A DNA stretch of 64,000 nucleotides from Ceratopteris richardii (GCA_020310875.1 CM035408.1:142783407-142847406); one strand, 5' to 3'. Shown: positions 22,158 to 34,465, counted from the first letter of the stretch. Translations and numbers: made by a program. Notes: a model not told the origin generated them from the sequence alone.

Positions 22158-22791
22158 TGTAGCTCAGTGATGAGTAGCACCTCCTTTAATGTCAAACCGG
22201 GAAGACGTGAGGATGGTATGAAGACCTCGAGCAAGTGGAAGCACAAGTGCGTGAGTGAGAAGCACATAAACATGCACACACATACACACACACGCGTACA
22301 CACGGCAAGACAAAGAGTGAGGAGCAATGGAGTTCTTCGATTACTTTCAAAAAGCTCTTACAAGTTCATTTCTATTACAATCTAACCTCAAAAATGAGCT
22401 TTCTAGCTCTATTTATAGTTTTTGACTAGGTTTTGGCCCTGTCCAGACCTAGTGTCCGGCCTAGTTAAAAATTAGGTTCCAGGGCCAATTTGAGGGCTTA
22501 AACGGAGTCTAAAAATTATGAAAATTGATATGTAGGTACTTCTAAGGCTCCTCAAGCTCAAGGACTCCTTGGCTTGCACAAAATGGAGCTACAAAAATAT
22601 GAAATGGTATTTACAATGATTGTTAGTGATAAGGATCACTGTTATAAAGATGTTGATTTGGAAAATTTTGAAGGGCCTATCTGCCAGATTTGCGTCGACT
22701 GCTTTGTCTACTTACTCCTTCACCTCGCTCTGACTCTCTCCGCTGGCTTCCTTGTCTAGTCACTCCTTGCGTGCCCATACTGCTCTCAACA
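22158..22791 (-). repeat. Element A 5' LTR (634 bp)
   Basis: This is the partner of 5685-6318 with two differences by eye. Transcription of element A would begin in this copy and run leftwards. U3 is about 370 bp. The CA-rich stretch falls downstream of the TATA box, in the R/U5 part. Confidence 0.97.
22409..22418 (-). promoter_or_regulatory. TATA-like box in element A 5' LTR
   Basis: The minus strand reads CTATAAATAG. It is the best candidate core promoter for the full-length RNA of element A. The start site would be about 25-35 bases to the left. Confidence 0.6.
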
Positions 22792-22796
22792 GTTCC
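22792..22796. repeat. Target-site duplication GTTCC of element A (right)
   Basis: GTTCC follows directly after the right LTR and matches 5680-5684. Element B sequence (protease 1) resumes here. Confidence 0.95.
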
Positions 22797-23183
22797 CCAA
22801 TCCTGTACCACTTGCAACTGTCGCATAAATGGTCTTCCCAAAATCATCTCATATGCATGGTTCTTGCTAAAATCACAAATAGCAAATGTATGCTCAAACT
22901 CTACACCACATGTAGTGAGAGTTATTCCTTCTAGCAAGCCTAAGGGTCTTTCTATGTGACCATCGGCCATCTGCAATTTCATTCTCGTCGGCTTGAGTGC
23001 TTGTTTGCCCCAACGCTTCCATAGGGAAGTGGTAGCAATAGCAACTCCTGCACCTGAGTCTAGAATTGCCTTGGTTGTGTACCCCTGATGGGTAATGGGA
23101 AGATAGGTGTTTCCTTCTTCACCTTCACTCATATCTCCTATCTTGTCTAGAGGAATTTCTGGCACTGTTCTATGAGAACCTAC
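22797..23183 (-). pseudogene. Element B protease 1, active-site half
   Basis: It encodes the retropepsin with AILDSGAGVAIAT, the flap ADGHIERPLG and ILGRPFMRQL up to the insertion point. The open frame continues by chance into the element A LTR, giving a chimeric end that is not a gene. A TAG at 23184-23186 (CAG in element A) cuts it off from Gag. Confidence 0.9.
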
Positions 23184-24796
23184 CTAGGAACGAGGTTTCT
23201 CTACTTCTGGCACTTGTTTGGCTACATGTTTCCATAGCTCTGGCCTTACTTTGAGTAGCTCTTCTAAAGTGAGGTTACACTGCACTTTAGTGTTTTTCAC
23301 TACCTCTGTGTTCCTAGGTATGACTGAGTCTTCGTTTCTTACCATGACTGTGGGTGCTCTCATACACGTGGACTTTGCTTCCCATGGGCCTGTGAAGTGG
23401 GGTAATTCGTGTAAAGAATTAGACTCAAAATCTAATCTCTCCTGAGATTGTGCACTCTCCTGCTCCTCATAAATGGAAGGAATGTCTTGTGGGCATTGAT
23501 CATGCTCGTCATCCACAAGTTCAATGGGAGGAGGGACTTCACTCTCTTTTGCCCATTTCTCTTCTTGAATCTCTCGCAAGAACTTTGGTGTGTACCGATT
23601 CATAGAAGAAGATGTGCCTGGCTCTGTGGAGTTAGGGACATAAGCTTCCTGGGGGGGAATGCTTATTCTTTCACTTGAATTGCCCTTATTTTGAGAGGCG
23701 GGTTCCTTTTCTGATTGTGCTATTAACCTCTCCAATCTTTCTAGCAGTCCATTAAAGTGCAACTGCATCTTAGTTGAGCTAGAGATGTTAAAGAGGCGAC
23801 TGGCTTCAAACATGGTTTGAGCCAATTCCACCATCTTAGCACAAATTTTGGTTCGTTCAAGCTCTAGTTCTGCTCTAGGGTAACACTTTTCGTGATCGGT
23901 TACGTTTGGCCCTTCTTGGATTCTGGCCTGATATGCCTTAAGCATCATATTTAGGTCCTCAGGAGTGGGATCTGCTAATACTGATCCTACTCTAGGGGGT
24001 GGTGGGGTTGCATGAGGCGGGTTAGAAGGTGGTGGATCGGATGGAGATGGGAATGGTGGTGGAGGGGTAGTGAGAGAGGGAGTTTGAGATGTGATTTCAG
24101 TTATCTTGGTTCTCGTTTCTCTGAGACTTTCCTCAAGTTCACTCATCTTCTTGGCCCATTGCCTTTTCATTCTCTTGCGGCTATCTTCCCAGGCTCTCGT
24201 CCGTTTCTTGGTTATGCTCTCTGTTTCACTAACTTCGGCACTCTTTTCTTGGGATAAATCTTGGTTCTGCCGCAATGCCTGAGCTCTGGTGACCACGTGC
24301 ACAGGTGCAGCGGAAGTCACACTCCCTGTGGAGTCTATAACTAACCCAATAACGTTAATAGGAGTGATTTTTGGCATATTATTGGGATTCTTTGGACAAT
24401 CTGGTAAGAGATGCTCCTTTTCGCAACCTTGACAAAAGCCCTGTATTGTTACTGACTGGGGCTGTGTAGGTACAGGCATTGGGCAATCACGAATGAGGTG
24501 ATCTCCTTGACATCTATAGCATGGTCCTCTAGGGAATGGGGGTCTTACCTGCCTAGGTTGAGGTCTAGTGTTGGGATTTGTGTACATGATGTTTGCATAC
24601 TCTGGATCCCAACTAGGTTCACTCAGTTCTTCACTATAGTAGGATTCACCATGTTCAGGAGACTGCATGTAGTAAGCCTGGGGGCTATCAATATGTGTAG
24701 AGTCAAAGCTATGGTCATTGGGTTCACTTTCTGAGAGAAATTGTGTCACTGGCACTATAGCCCTATTCAAATTTTCTTCTGCAGCTGCATATTTTA
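23184..24796 (-). pseudogene. Element B Gag C-terminal part
   Basis: It covers knuckles CYRCQGDHLIRDC and CQGCEKEHLLPDC, the charged coiled segment and the linker to protease 1. The second knuckle has Pro where A has Arg. B carries one P-x-E-A-Y-V-P unit where A has about eight, so the copies differ by repeat expansion or loss in this linker. It begins without a start because the copy is truncated at 24796. Confidence 0.9.
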
Positions 24797-26189
24797 GTTC
24801 ATGATTCTAGCAAGAGAAGGAGTCAATCACATGGTAGAAGAATGAATAGAGACAATAATGATCAATATGGCTAGGGTAGAAGCAAATCACAAAAGATGGA
24901 TAGTGAATGCCATCATTTCCATAAGAAGGGACATACCAAGAATGATGTTTATGCTTTGAAGCATGCCAAAGGTAAAATGCAACATGTTGATGGTCATATT
25001 GAATAATTACTTGCACTATCTAATTTATCTCTAAAGATAGAAGAAATAAATGCTATTTCTAATGATGGTGATATCTTGAAACTTGAGAGTTCACTTGAGC
25101 CTCTCCCTGTAGGGAATAATACTGTTACATGTGCAAACAACTCCTCATATCATGTAATGGGAATCGGTAAGATCATTTTGACTACTATTGATGGTATAGC
25201 TCTTTCACATTCTTAGATGCTTTGTATGTGCTAGGGATCATGAAAAATATTTTTTGTCAATTTTAGCATTAACCAAGATTGGCTTGGTTGTTAAATTTAT
25301 TGATGATAGGTGTACAATTCATGATCTCTCAAATGGTGATGTCATTATTGATTTTGGCATTTTATGTCATGGGTTGTATAAGCTCATAGACTACGCAAAA
25401 TATATCAATGATTCAACATGTGCAGCTCAAGTTTCTCATGCTATCTCAGATGCAAAGCTTTGGCCATTTGAATTTTGCTAGTTTGCTATGCCTCCACAAA
25501 TCTGAAATGGTGTCTTCTTTGCCCAAACTTAAGGAACCTTGTAAACATGTATATGAAGTCTGTATTTTGGAAAAAATGCAGCGTTCCTCCATCCTAATAT
25601 ATGGTTCAAGTCGTGCTACTTATAAGCCACAACTTGTTCATGGTGATGTCTGTGGTCCTATGTAGGCATGTTCTTTTGAGAAATCCCTTTCCTTTATGAC
25701 TTTTATTGATGGCTTTTTGAGGCATGCATGAGTGTGTCCATTGAAATTAAAGTCCAAAGTGTTTATGTGCTTCAAACATGTTTTGGCTTTGACTCAAATT
25801 GTTAACATGTAAATTTGGCACCCCCCATTCTTATCGGGAAGGGGGGATACATGTCTTCTAATTTTAATGCATTTTTGGCTGAATGTGGGATAACACATCA
25901 GTGTACACTGTCATATATTCCTCATAAAATTTGATTTTCCAAAAGAAAGAATAGGTCTCTCATGGACATGGCGAGCTGTATGGGCAAAAGTTAGGCTTTA
26001 CCACATAGTTTCTTGCTTGAGGTTGTTATGTATGCACCATGTGTACTTAATAGGTGTCCCATGAAAGCATTGCAATTGATCACCCCTTTTGAGTTTTGGC
26101 ATGATCACAAGACATCTCTTTCTCATCTGTGTGTCTTTGGTTGTCTAACATATGCATTAGTGCATGAACAACACAAAAAATTGAACGAT
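24797..26189 (+). pseudogene. Element F, left part: decayed copia Gag, protease region and integrase
   Basis: This is plus-strand Ty1/copia sequence full of stops. Recognisable pieces: a degraded CCHC knuckle (CHHFHKKGHTKND) at about 24905-24945, a pre-integrase segment near 25570-25660 (QLVHGDVCGPM) and integrase remnants with CVFGCLTYA near 26130-26160. The protease DSGA motif is not visible. Element E interrupts it at 26189/31664 inside the integrase C-terminal region. No LTR is seen at the 24797 junction, so F is 5'-truncated. Confidence 0.82.
26185..26189. repeat. Target-site duplication ACGAT of element E (left)
   Basis: ACGAT precedes the left LTR and recurs at 31659-31663. The copia frame of F reads on across the pair. 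Confidence 0.93.
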
Positions 26190-27026
26190 TGTTGGAAGTG
26201 AAGTAGGCCCTTAGGCTCATGTCACAGGTCTATGGTTCCATAGTTCCAGTCATGTACAACATTAACTCCAGCAATCTTCCATATTGAGAAAACATGAACA
26301 TACCACAACTTAATCATACAAATGATGAGACAAAGATAGAGAAAGAATAGACGACATGTGTAAGGTGTTACGTAAGCCATCGCTTACTCATAGTATCATA
26401 TATACCAATGTTCAATGTACAATGTGGGAGCAAAACTCTCAACCAAGTCTTCTTGCCATGAACAAGAGATAACCTCCTCTCCATGTGCTAGAGTGTGAGC
26501 ACACCCTTCATCTTCTCCAAGAAGAATCATTAAGAAGAACTCCATAACTGCTCCTCAACATGCTTCAAGTTAGCATCATGGCTTCCCCATGTGCTAGAAG
26601 AAACACCACCTCTACTGAGGTCCAAGCTTCAAGCTTGTGTTGAATACTAGGTGAAGGATGCAAGACAATGAGCCAATGCTCTTGTTATATAGTATTGCTT
26701 ATACCTTGAAAAGCTTAACCAAAAGCTAATAAAGCCACATCTTAAAGCGATCGTTAAAGCAAACACTTCGTCGACGTCTTCGAAATCGTAATCTGAAAAG
26801 CATTCGCAAAAACGCCGTCCGCTATCCAAAAGCATTGGAAGTAAAAAAATGTCACATTGTGCTGCCGTCGGGTATTGAACCCCCGTCCACAAGATGGGAG
26901 CCTTATGTTCTAACCACGCGTCCAACGCCGTTTCCTCTTAGGAGGTTAAAGAGTCAGTTCTATACATACTAAAAACTGGTGTAAATTTTGACCAACTTTG
27001 ACCAATAGGAACATTGTTTTCCAACA
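26190..27026 (-). repeat. Element E 3' LTR (837 bp)
   Basis: It starts tgttggaagtg and ends ttttccaaca. Compared with the right LTR it lacks 717 bp (30361-31077) after position 26444. The breakpoints share ACC, which suggests a deletion by short-homology recombination in this copy. Confidence 0.92.
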
Positions 27027-27034
27027 ATCCCCCC
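27027..27034 (-). other. Polypurine tract of element E
   Basis: The minus strand reads GGGGGGAT next to the LTR start TGTTGG. It is short but in the right place. Confidence 0.7.
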
Positions 27035-30000
27035 TACAATGTCATATTGGTACAATCTGAATTGGATCTGCAAACTTCATAAGCTGCAAACTATCACTAG
27101 CTTCAAGCTTGTATTCCCGCACTTCAGAACTTGTTCTTCAAAAGTCTTCTTCAAAATTGAATTCGACTTTTCTTCAAAAAACTTGAACTTGCTGAATATG
27201 AATCATAATACCTGAGAAAATATGCAAACTAGATATCTAGTAGTGTTTCCATCAAGTAATCACTGCTTGACAATAAATATAGCATGAACTATGTCTGAAC
27301 CTGCTATCTCCTGTCTTCAAAAACCTGAAAACATACACTAGGATCCATATATTTGCATTTACCTTCCAAAAAAGGTTTCTCAATGTACTTCTGCTGCGTC
27401 ATGTAAATACACTAAACAAAATCAGGAACTGAATCCTGGGACCTATGACTCTCAACTCACAACTTAGTGTATTATGAACACTGCTGATTCATCTCTGACT
27501 GTACTCAAGTCAAATCAACTCAACTCAATTGAAATCAACTGAAATATGAGTCAAAAAATATATGATGTCATCATGTCTTCATCCTTTAAATCCTTCATAC
27601 CTCTTTCCTTCAGAACTTGATATAAACATATATGTGCACACTTCTGAAATATACCTTTATGAAATATCAAGCTTCTCTTCAAATAGAACTCTAGAACCTT
27701 CTCCTGAACAGGAACATCCTAACAGGAATTTTCTCCAAACATTCTTCTTCTTCCTTCTTCTTTCAAAGCTGGAACATAAAGAGAACCTGACAAAGGAAAT
27801 ATAGGAATACCTAAAATAGGAATACCTATAGGTATGACTTTGCATTCTTTCACATATGCCTGAAAATAAGTCTTCATGTTTAATTACCCCCCTGGATGAT
27901 TTAACACTAATATCCAGTATTCTTCAAATATATCAGACTTTATGAGATCTGGAACGTCTTCCTTCATAAATCTGATGTTCAGTGATCAATACCTGTATCT
28001 GAAACAAAATCTGTGAACCCTTTTTATTAGCACTGCAGTTGCTAATAGCTTTTACTGTAAGTCCTCAGGTTCCCATATTGTAGAATAAGGTTAGCTGATA
28101 AAACCTTGCTGAAAGCTTTAAAGGATTCATAACCTTCTGCAACATAACAAGTATCTCTATCTCTCTACAACACAAATCTGATAGAATTTGAATCTTTGAC
28201 TTACTTCTTCCAATGCTAAGAATCTTCACAAACAAAGGATAGACAACTGAATCATAAATACTCAAGATCATCATACAAGATCAATGATCTCTCCTGTGTA
28301 GAATCTTCTCTCATCAAACCTTCATGACTGAATGTTTGATTTGCTACCTGAATGTCTTCAAGTGTCCATGCTTCTTACAAAGTTGTAAAAACTTTTATTT
28401 AAACAAATCCTTTCCAAGAATCTGTAACTCCTTACTTGAAACATAAGTGGACAAACTTCTCACCTTGGGAACACCAAAAGCTGCAAGTTTGATACTTCAT
28501 AACTTCCATATTTTACCCGGGTGAAATGTGACAGTACCTGCTTGATTTTCTTTTGGCTAACTCCACTTCTCAATCAAGTGATAGGATCTAATGGAACACC
28601 TTTTTGAATACAAAGCAAGTATCCAAAAATCTAGACAACCATAGAAAGTAGATTCTTCAACTGACTCGTACATCAACAAGATTCTAAATTTTCTGAAGTT
28701 TTCTGAAAATACTGAATATGAGGTAACCTTTTCCAAACATAAAACCTCAACCCAAGTCTTCAACATCTGCTACAAAACTCTTTTACCTTAAGAGTTAGAT
28801 AAAGAAGAAATATACTTCTCTGCAACTTGTCATATACCAAGTAGCTCTGTATTGACACTCCAAGAATTCTTTGAGGGAACATATAAGCTGCCTGTTTAAA
28901 AGCTTCAACATAACTGATACACATATGAGTGCTTTTGTTTCTCTCAATGCAATTCTTTGTCAAATCTACTAAATCATGACCAAGTGTAATGCAAAACAAG
29001 AAACTGCTTCTTCTTTAAACAAGATGTTCTTGTAGACTTGTCTTTGGATGTAGAGGATAAAATAGGAAAAGTATATGGAAAATATATGAGAAAAGGAAGC
29101 CTTACTTTTCTTTTGGAAATGATGGACTTTCTTCTTCTGCATCTTTCTTCCACTTGATGATGTCAACATTTTCAAACTTCTCTTCCATACCTTTTGTTCT
29201 CTTCATCTTGAAGTAGCAAACACTCTTGACTTCTTCGAATGAACTTTTCTCTTCCTCTAATGCTAAGAGTAAGAGACAAAACAAACATGGTATACAAATG
29301 GAAGTGAATATAAAAACATGTTTTACCATCTCCTCATATCTCTGAATAAAAATTCTGCTTCAAATGTCTGAAATGACTAAATTCACCAATCTTTTGTCTG
29401 AATGATGAATTACCCTTCTAGAGTTACCTTCTCTAGATACATTTGTACCTTGATATCCAACCAACTTACAACAGAAAATTGGTTGAAAACAAAACTCATC
29501 TCATCTCTGCACTTGTCTTCTTAGATGAACTTTCTTGCCATGAAAGAGATCTTTCAAAACTCACTAGAAAAACCTCTAGATACCTGTTTTGATGTAGCCT
29601 TTAACTTTCAAATGATGAAAGTGTATAAAAGCACTCCTTGAAACCTTCAAATCTCTTCATAACTACTCTTCTAAGATATGACCTGCAAATGATAATCTGA
29701 TAGTAAAAATTGATACCTGTGATTTGATGTTGATCTGATTCCTTCATTTTCTCTAAACGATTGTTCTTCCTTGAATTTGAAGTAGTCTTCTCTTTATCAA
29801 GTCTGGGTCTTCAAACAATACTTTTGTGAAGTATTTGCATACTCTTCCAAAAGTATTTGGCTGCTAACAGATCATCAACTTCATACTCCACACTGATGAA
29901 TACACATGTAACTGAATTGTCTAATTCTCAAATCTCTACTCATCTAGATAAAGTGTGTATGTCAAATGTCAAATATTAGAAGATGCTTTCAAATCATATG

Positions 30001-30091
30001 TTGTAAATCTGGAATTTTGGGAACCTGAGATATGAATGAGCCTGAATGCATTGATGCCAAAGATCTAAAGTTCTAAAACCAAAACCTTAGT
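27035..30091. other. Element E internal region, non-coding
   Basis: I find no gag, protease, RT, RNase H or integrase motif on either strand. Short open frames (for example 28760-28999 and 29102-29329) look random and Lys/Ile/Ser-rich, as expected from the composition. Confidence 0.8.
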
Positions 30092-30103
30092 GCTCTGGTA
30101 CCA
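30092..30103 (-). other. Primer-binding site of element E
   Basis: The plus strand reads gctctggtacca, two bases from the LTR. It differs by one base from the initiator-tRNA-Met site gctctgatacca found in element D. Confidence 0.8.
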
Positions 30104-30105
30104 AA

Positions 30106-31658
30106 TGTTGGAAGTGAAGTAGGCCCTTAGGCTCATGTCACAAGTCCATGGTTCCATAGTTCCAGTCATGTACAACATTAATTCCAGCAATCTTCCATAT
30201 TGAGAAAACATGAACATACCACAACTTAATCATACAAATGATGAGACAAAGATAGAGAAAGAATAGACGACATGTGTAAGGTGTTACGTAAGCCATCACT
30301 TACTCATAGTATCATATATACCAATGTTCAATGTACAATGTGGGAGCAAAACTCTCAACCACTCTATGTGATGAGAAATAGATGTGAATGTACAATGTAA
30401 CAAACATATTCAGATGTATGGGCAGTAATCTGAATATATATGAGATGTGTGACCTTATAGGTTATAGAAGAGTGAATATGAGTGACTGAAAGAGGAAGGA
30501 TTAGTGTGAAACTGATAGTCAACAAACCCTCATCTGAACTTAGGCTATGGAAGACCCTAAGTCAAATACGTGTGTAAAAAGATCACATACTTATAAAGTA
30601 GCATAGAATGCTAACAAGTTTGCTGCAGGAAATCCTCAAACTCATGTGAATACACCTTCTCAAACACCTCATCAAAATATGCATAAAGCATATACGTACT
30701 GTTTCTCTTGTACCTATGCTGAATAGGACTCCTCCTAATATGAACGCCACAGCCTCCATAAACTTCAAGTAGTACCTGTGTGCATAAAGAGAATATGTAC
30801 CTGAATACTTAACATAAGATGTGAATCTTATGTTAACCACCATCCAATGTCTTTGAAGTAGCTCGACATCTTCTTGTAGAAGACAATCTTCAACCTGATA
30901 TCTTCTTGTAGAAGATAATCTTCAAATACACCATGTAGATGGCACCATCCAATGTCTTTGAAGTAGCCTGACATCTTCTTGTAGAAGACAATCTTCAACC
31001 TAATATCTTCTTGTAGAAGATAATCTTCAAATACACCATGTAGATGGCAGATCCTCACCATCAAGCTGCTAATGACCAAGTCTTCTTGCCATGAACAAGA
31101 GATAACCTCCTCTCCATGTGCTAGAGTGTGAGCACACCCTTCGTCTTCTCCAAGAAGAATCATTAAGAAGAACTCCATAGCTGCTCCTCAACATGCTTCA
31201 AGTTAGCATCATGGCTGCCCCATGTGCTAGAAGAAACACCACCTCTACTGAGGTCCAAGCTCCAAGCTTGTGTTGATACTAGGTGAAGGATGCAAGACAA
31301 TGAGCCAATGCCCTTGTTATATAGTATTGCTTATACCTTGAAAAGCTTAACCAAAAGCTAATAAAGCCACATCTTAAAGCGATCGTTAAAGCAAACACTT
31401 CGTCGACGTCTTCGAAATCGTAATCTGAAAAGCATTCGCAAAAACGCCGTCCACTATCCAAAAGCATTGGAAGTAAAAAGATGTCACGTTGTGCTACCGT
31501 CAGGTATTGGACCCCCGCCCCCAAGATGGGAGCCTTATGTTCTAACCACGCGTCCAACGCCATTTCCTCTTAAGAGGAGTAAGACTCAATTCTATACATA
31601 CTAAAAACTGGAGTAAATTTTGACCAACTTTGACCAATAGGAACATTGTTTTCCAACA
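30106..31658 (-). repeat. Element E 5' LTR (1,553 bp)
   Basis: It matches the left LTR in two blocks (30106-30360 and 31078-31658) with few differences. The intervening 717 bp occurs only here and includes the tandem repeat at 30841-31049. Unequal LTR length in one element is unusual. Confidence 0.92.
30841..31049. repeat. 105-bp tandem duplication in element E 5' LTR
   Basis: Two copies start catccaatgtctttgaagta at 30841 and 30946. Within each, a shorter motif cttcttgtagaaga(c/t)aatc occurs twice, so it is a nested repeat. Confidence 0.9.
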
Positions 31659-31663
31659 ACGAT
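31659..31663. repeat. Target-site duplication ACGAT of element E (right)
   Basis: It matches 26185-26189. Element F resumes after it. Confidence 0.93.
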
Positions 31664-32870
31664 AAAGAAGTGAAATGTATTTTTCTTGGGTACAATTATA
31701 AAAGCAAAGGCTATCATTTGTATCATCCATAGACTAAATGCGTTTTAGTTAGACGTGATGTTTTTATTTTGGAAGATGCAATGAAGCCATTACATGTACT
31801 AAGGAGACATCAATTAGCTCCAAAGATTTGGATGAAACTTTGTTGCCTCTTTCTATAGGTGGATAATCATGTGCTACTCCAAATGAGGCAATTTTTTATC
31901 CTTTATAGGTTTCACATGATGATGTTGATCATTCCATTTCTTATGCATATTTACATGATGCACTTGTTAATGTGAAGGATAGTATAGAGGAGTTAAAAAC
32001 AATGCCAAAATGCTTGGTGTAGACTTTGAGAGATAGCAAATTAGATGCACCACTATCATATGGTACTCCTTTAGGCTATTATAGTTCTCTTTTTGCATCA
32101 GATTGTTATGCAATGGCTGCCTCTAGTCTTTATGATGACAATGAGTCTATTTCTTTTAATGAAGCACAAAATTAAAAAAATCTGATAGCTTCTATGCAAT
32201 CAAAATATGATGCTATTATGAAGAATGGTACTTGGTCTTTATGTGATTTACCTCCATCCAAAAAAGGACAGTGGCACTAAATGGGTATACAAGGTGAAAC
32301 ATAATCTTGATTGGATAGTTGACAAGTATAAGGCTAGGCTTCTTGCAAGAGGTTATGCTCAAGAGAGAGGCATTGATTTTGATGAGAACTTTTCACCCAC
32401 ATGCAGAATGACTACCATTCATAGCATTTGTGAACTTGAAGTTCATCATGGCTGGAATGCACATCAGTTTGATATTCATATTGCATTTCTGAATGGTGAC
32501 TTACATCAAGAAGTGTACGTATTTTAGCCCCATGGTTTTGTGCACAAAGGGCATGAAAACAAAGTGTGCAAGTTGAAAAAGGAATTATATGATATGAAGC
32601 AAGCACCACGTGTTTGGTATGAGAAAATACATGCCTACTTGATTGTAGATGTTTTTGAGAATAGTCCAACCAAGAGCACCTTATATGTTAAACATGTGAA
32701 TGATGTGCTTCTAGTTTTTGTTATGTATGTTGATGACATGCTGCTCACTGGTACTAATGAGAAGCATATTGCTGAATTTAAAACTCATTTGCATGCCACT
32801 TTTGAAATTTCACATTGCTTCATTATTTGGGCATTGAGTTTATGCAAGTTGATTGGGGAATAGATTTGTG
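31664..32870 (+). pseudogene. Element F, middle: integrase end, linker and reverse transcriptase
   Basis: After the E insertion the copia frame continues with the conserved integrase-end motif (FLGY, then YHLYHP), a linker, and RT: KWVYKVKHN near 32280, KARLLARGYAQERGIDF near 32330-32385, LKKELYDMKQAPRVWYEK near 32570-32625, and MYVDDMLLTG near 32725-32755. Several stops and frameshifts break it. The usual LYGLKQAP motif is altered to LYDMKQAP. Confidence 0.88.
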
Positions 32871-33119
32871 TGAAACAAAACATATTGGTACATTAGTGCA
32901 ACATTTTGGCCTTGATGATTGTAGCTTATTGCCACTCCTATGGAAATAGGTTTACAATTGAGTCTTCATGATGCAAGAGATGCATTTGATATTGTTCTCT
33001 ATCAGCACACTATTCAATTCTTGAATTACTTATGCATAATGCAACCTAATATTTAGTTTCTTGTCTCTCAAATGAGGAGGTTTATGCATTGCCCTAGTGT
33101 CAAGCATTGAAAAGCATTT

Positions 33120-33683
33120 AAGTGCATCTTTTGCTATTTGAGTGGTACCTGAATACTTGGATTGTTTTATCCCAAGGGGGGGTCGCTACCACCATATTTA
33201 CATGCTTTTTCATTTACATTCTTTTGACTCTAATTGGGCTAGTTGCTATGACAATCATGTGTCCACTAGTGGTTTTTGCTTCATGGTCCCTTGTATATGC
33301 ATATCTTGATTGAGCAAGAAGTAGCCTATTGTGGCTACTTCTAGTTATGAGGCTGAGTATAGGGCAACATTCACACTGAACCTTGAGTTTGTGTGGCTCA
33401 GATGCCTTTTGGCTATTTTTGATGTTGGTTAGTCTTCCGCAACCACCATCTTCACTCACAATCAAAGCACATTGGTTGTTGCAAGGAACGCTATAGTCCA
33501 TGGTCGCACAAAGCTCATTGAGGTACATTATCATTATGTCAGGAAGAGGTTCACTATTAGAGAGATCAATTTGGCATATGTGTCCACATAGGATAACATT
33601 GATGATCTTTTCACAAAGGCTTTTCCTTGGGAGAATTTTGAAGCTTTTTACAAAGCTTTGAGCTCACATTCTTTTGTGGATTG
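33120..33683 (+). pseudogene. Element F RNase H remnant
   Basis: Degraded copia RNase H: a Glu-Ala-Glu-Tyr-Arg-type segment near 33350, a TQNQST-like motif near 33460 (usually DNxS), KLIEVHYHYVR near 33515-33545 and a DDLFTKAFPWENF-type end near 33600-33640. Stops and missing residues make it non-functional. Confidence 0.82.
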
Positions 33684-33765
33684 ATCTATTTCCATAGAGC
33701 TTTGCACTTTCTTATACATGAGTCCTAGCTCCTCATTCATCGCATCACTCCTAGGGGGGATTTCT

Positions 33766-33992
33766 TGATATATTTTGGTAGTGATGTGTGTGAACATGCT
33801 TAGGACCATTAGGGCAATTTTTCCCTCTTTAGGAGGTTTTTTCCCCTTAGCTTGTATATAGACCTATAACCCTTATGAGTTACTTATATTTATACATTAC
33901 TTGGTAATACATTTAGTATTGTTTGTTGTGCCCCAGGATTCTTATTCTTCCTTATGCTATTTGCGTGCTTCCATAGACCTCAAACTCCAACA
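33766..33992 (+). repeat. Probable 3' LTR of element F
   Basis: A purine run, ctagggggga, at 33751-33760 lies after the RNase H end. A segment starting TG at 33766 and ending CCAACA at 33992 follows, with a TATA-like gtatata near 33855. There is no second copy in the window, so the ends are provisional. Confidence 0.4.
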
Positions 33993-34465
33993 AGGCTTCC
34001 CTTGTCTTGGTATGGTCAAAGAGGAGAAAACCAGCTATAGCTCATGATTGTTTTTTAATTGAATGGTTTTTGAAGGCTTGTGAATGAGTTATAGCCCTTA
34101 GATGGATTGAGATATCCAATGGATGATGTTGAAAGAAAAATTCAAGGCATCCTTTCAATTGGGCCCTAGGATTAGGAAGATATCAAATGGTTGATATTTA
34201 GGAAAGAAGGTGCCTTTGCACAAGGGCCTCTGAATTGGCCATCAAATCAAATGGTGAAGGTTGAAATTGAAAAAAGAAAGGTGCTTGAAATAATATACAT
34301 TAGATGTAAGAACCATAAAGGGTGGAGATTGAATTCTCAACAAGCGATTGCACCTTTGTTCCTCATCATCACGATGAAATCTTGATCGGATGCTTGATGT
34401 TGATGCACAAAGCGAGATCAGACCCCAATCTAGTTTGTCCTTGGATTTCAATTGATCCAATGGTC
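33993..34465. other. Unassigned stretch between elements F and D
   Basis: There are no recognisable domains, and open frames are short. It is the left flank of the element D insertion and continues at 56115. Confidence 0.6.

Larger units (their letters stand above)
5685..22791 (-). mobile_element. Element A: complete 17,107-bp giant Ty3/gypsy retrotransposon
   Basis: The element is bounded by 634-bp LTRs that begin TG and end CA, with a GTTCC duplication. Reading on the minus strand: 5' LTR, tRNA-Asp primer site, 1.85-kb leader with a minisatellite, Gag-Pol (broken by two stops), spacer, intact ORF3, polypurine tract, 3' LTR. The LTRs differ at two positions by eye, so the insertion is recent. 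It landed in protease 1 of element B, a relative of the same family and strand. Confidence 0.97.
22797..24796 (-). mobile_element. Element B, right part: Gag to protease 1, 5'-truncated
   Basis: This continues B across the element A insertion. It matches element A from the protease back to about the middle of Gag, between the second and third knuckle regions. Similarity to A stops near 24795, where decayed copia sequence (element F) begins. The Gag core, leader and 5' LTR of B are missing. Confidence 0.93.
26190..31658 (-). mobile_element. Element E: non-autonomous LTR retrotransposon without coding capacity
   Basis: It is bounded by LTRs with 6-bp inverted ends TGTTGG/CCAACA and an ACGAT duplication. 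The primer site next to the right LTR and the purine tract next to the left LTR give minus orientation. The internal 3.1 kb (27027-30105) is AT-rich with many ctgaa/cttcaa words and no frame over about 90 codons that resembles a retroelement protein. This fits a large retrotransposon derivative (LARD-like) that depends on an autonomous partner, probably copia-type by its primer site. Confidence 0.9.

Noticed and set aside
22677..23165. A 162-codon frame joining B protease to the element A LTR
   Set aside because: The frame crosses the insertion point. The last 37 codons are the ORF3 end encoded in the LTR. It is a chance fusion.
27562..29329. Small frames within element E
   Set aside because: Composition-driven, on both strands, short, with no similarity to retroelement proteins visible.
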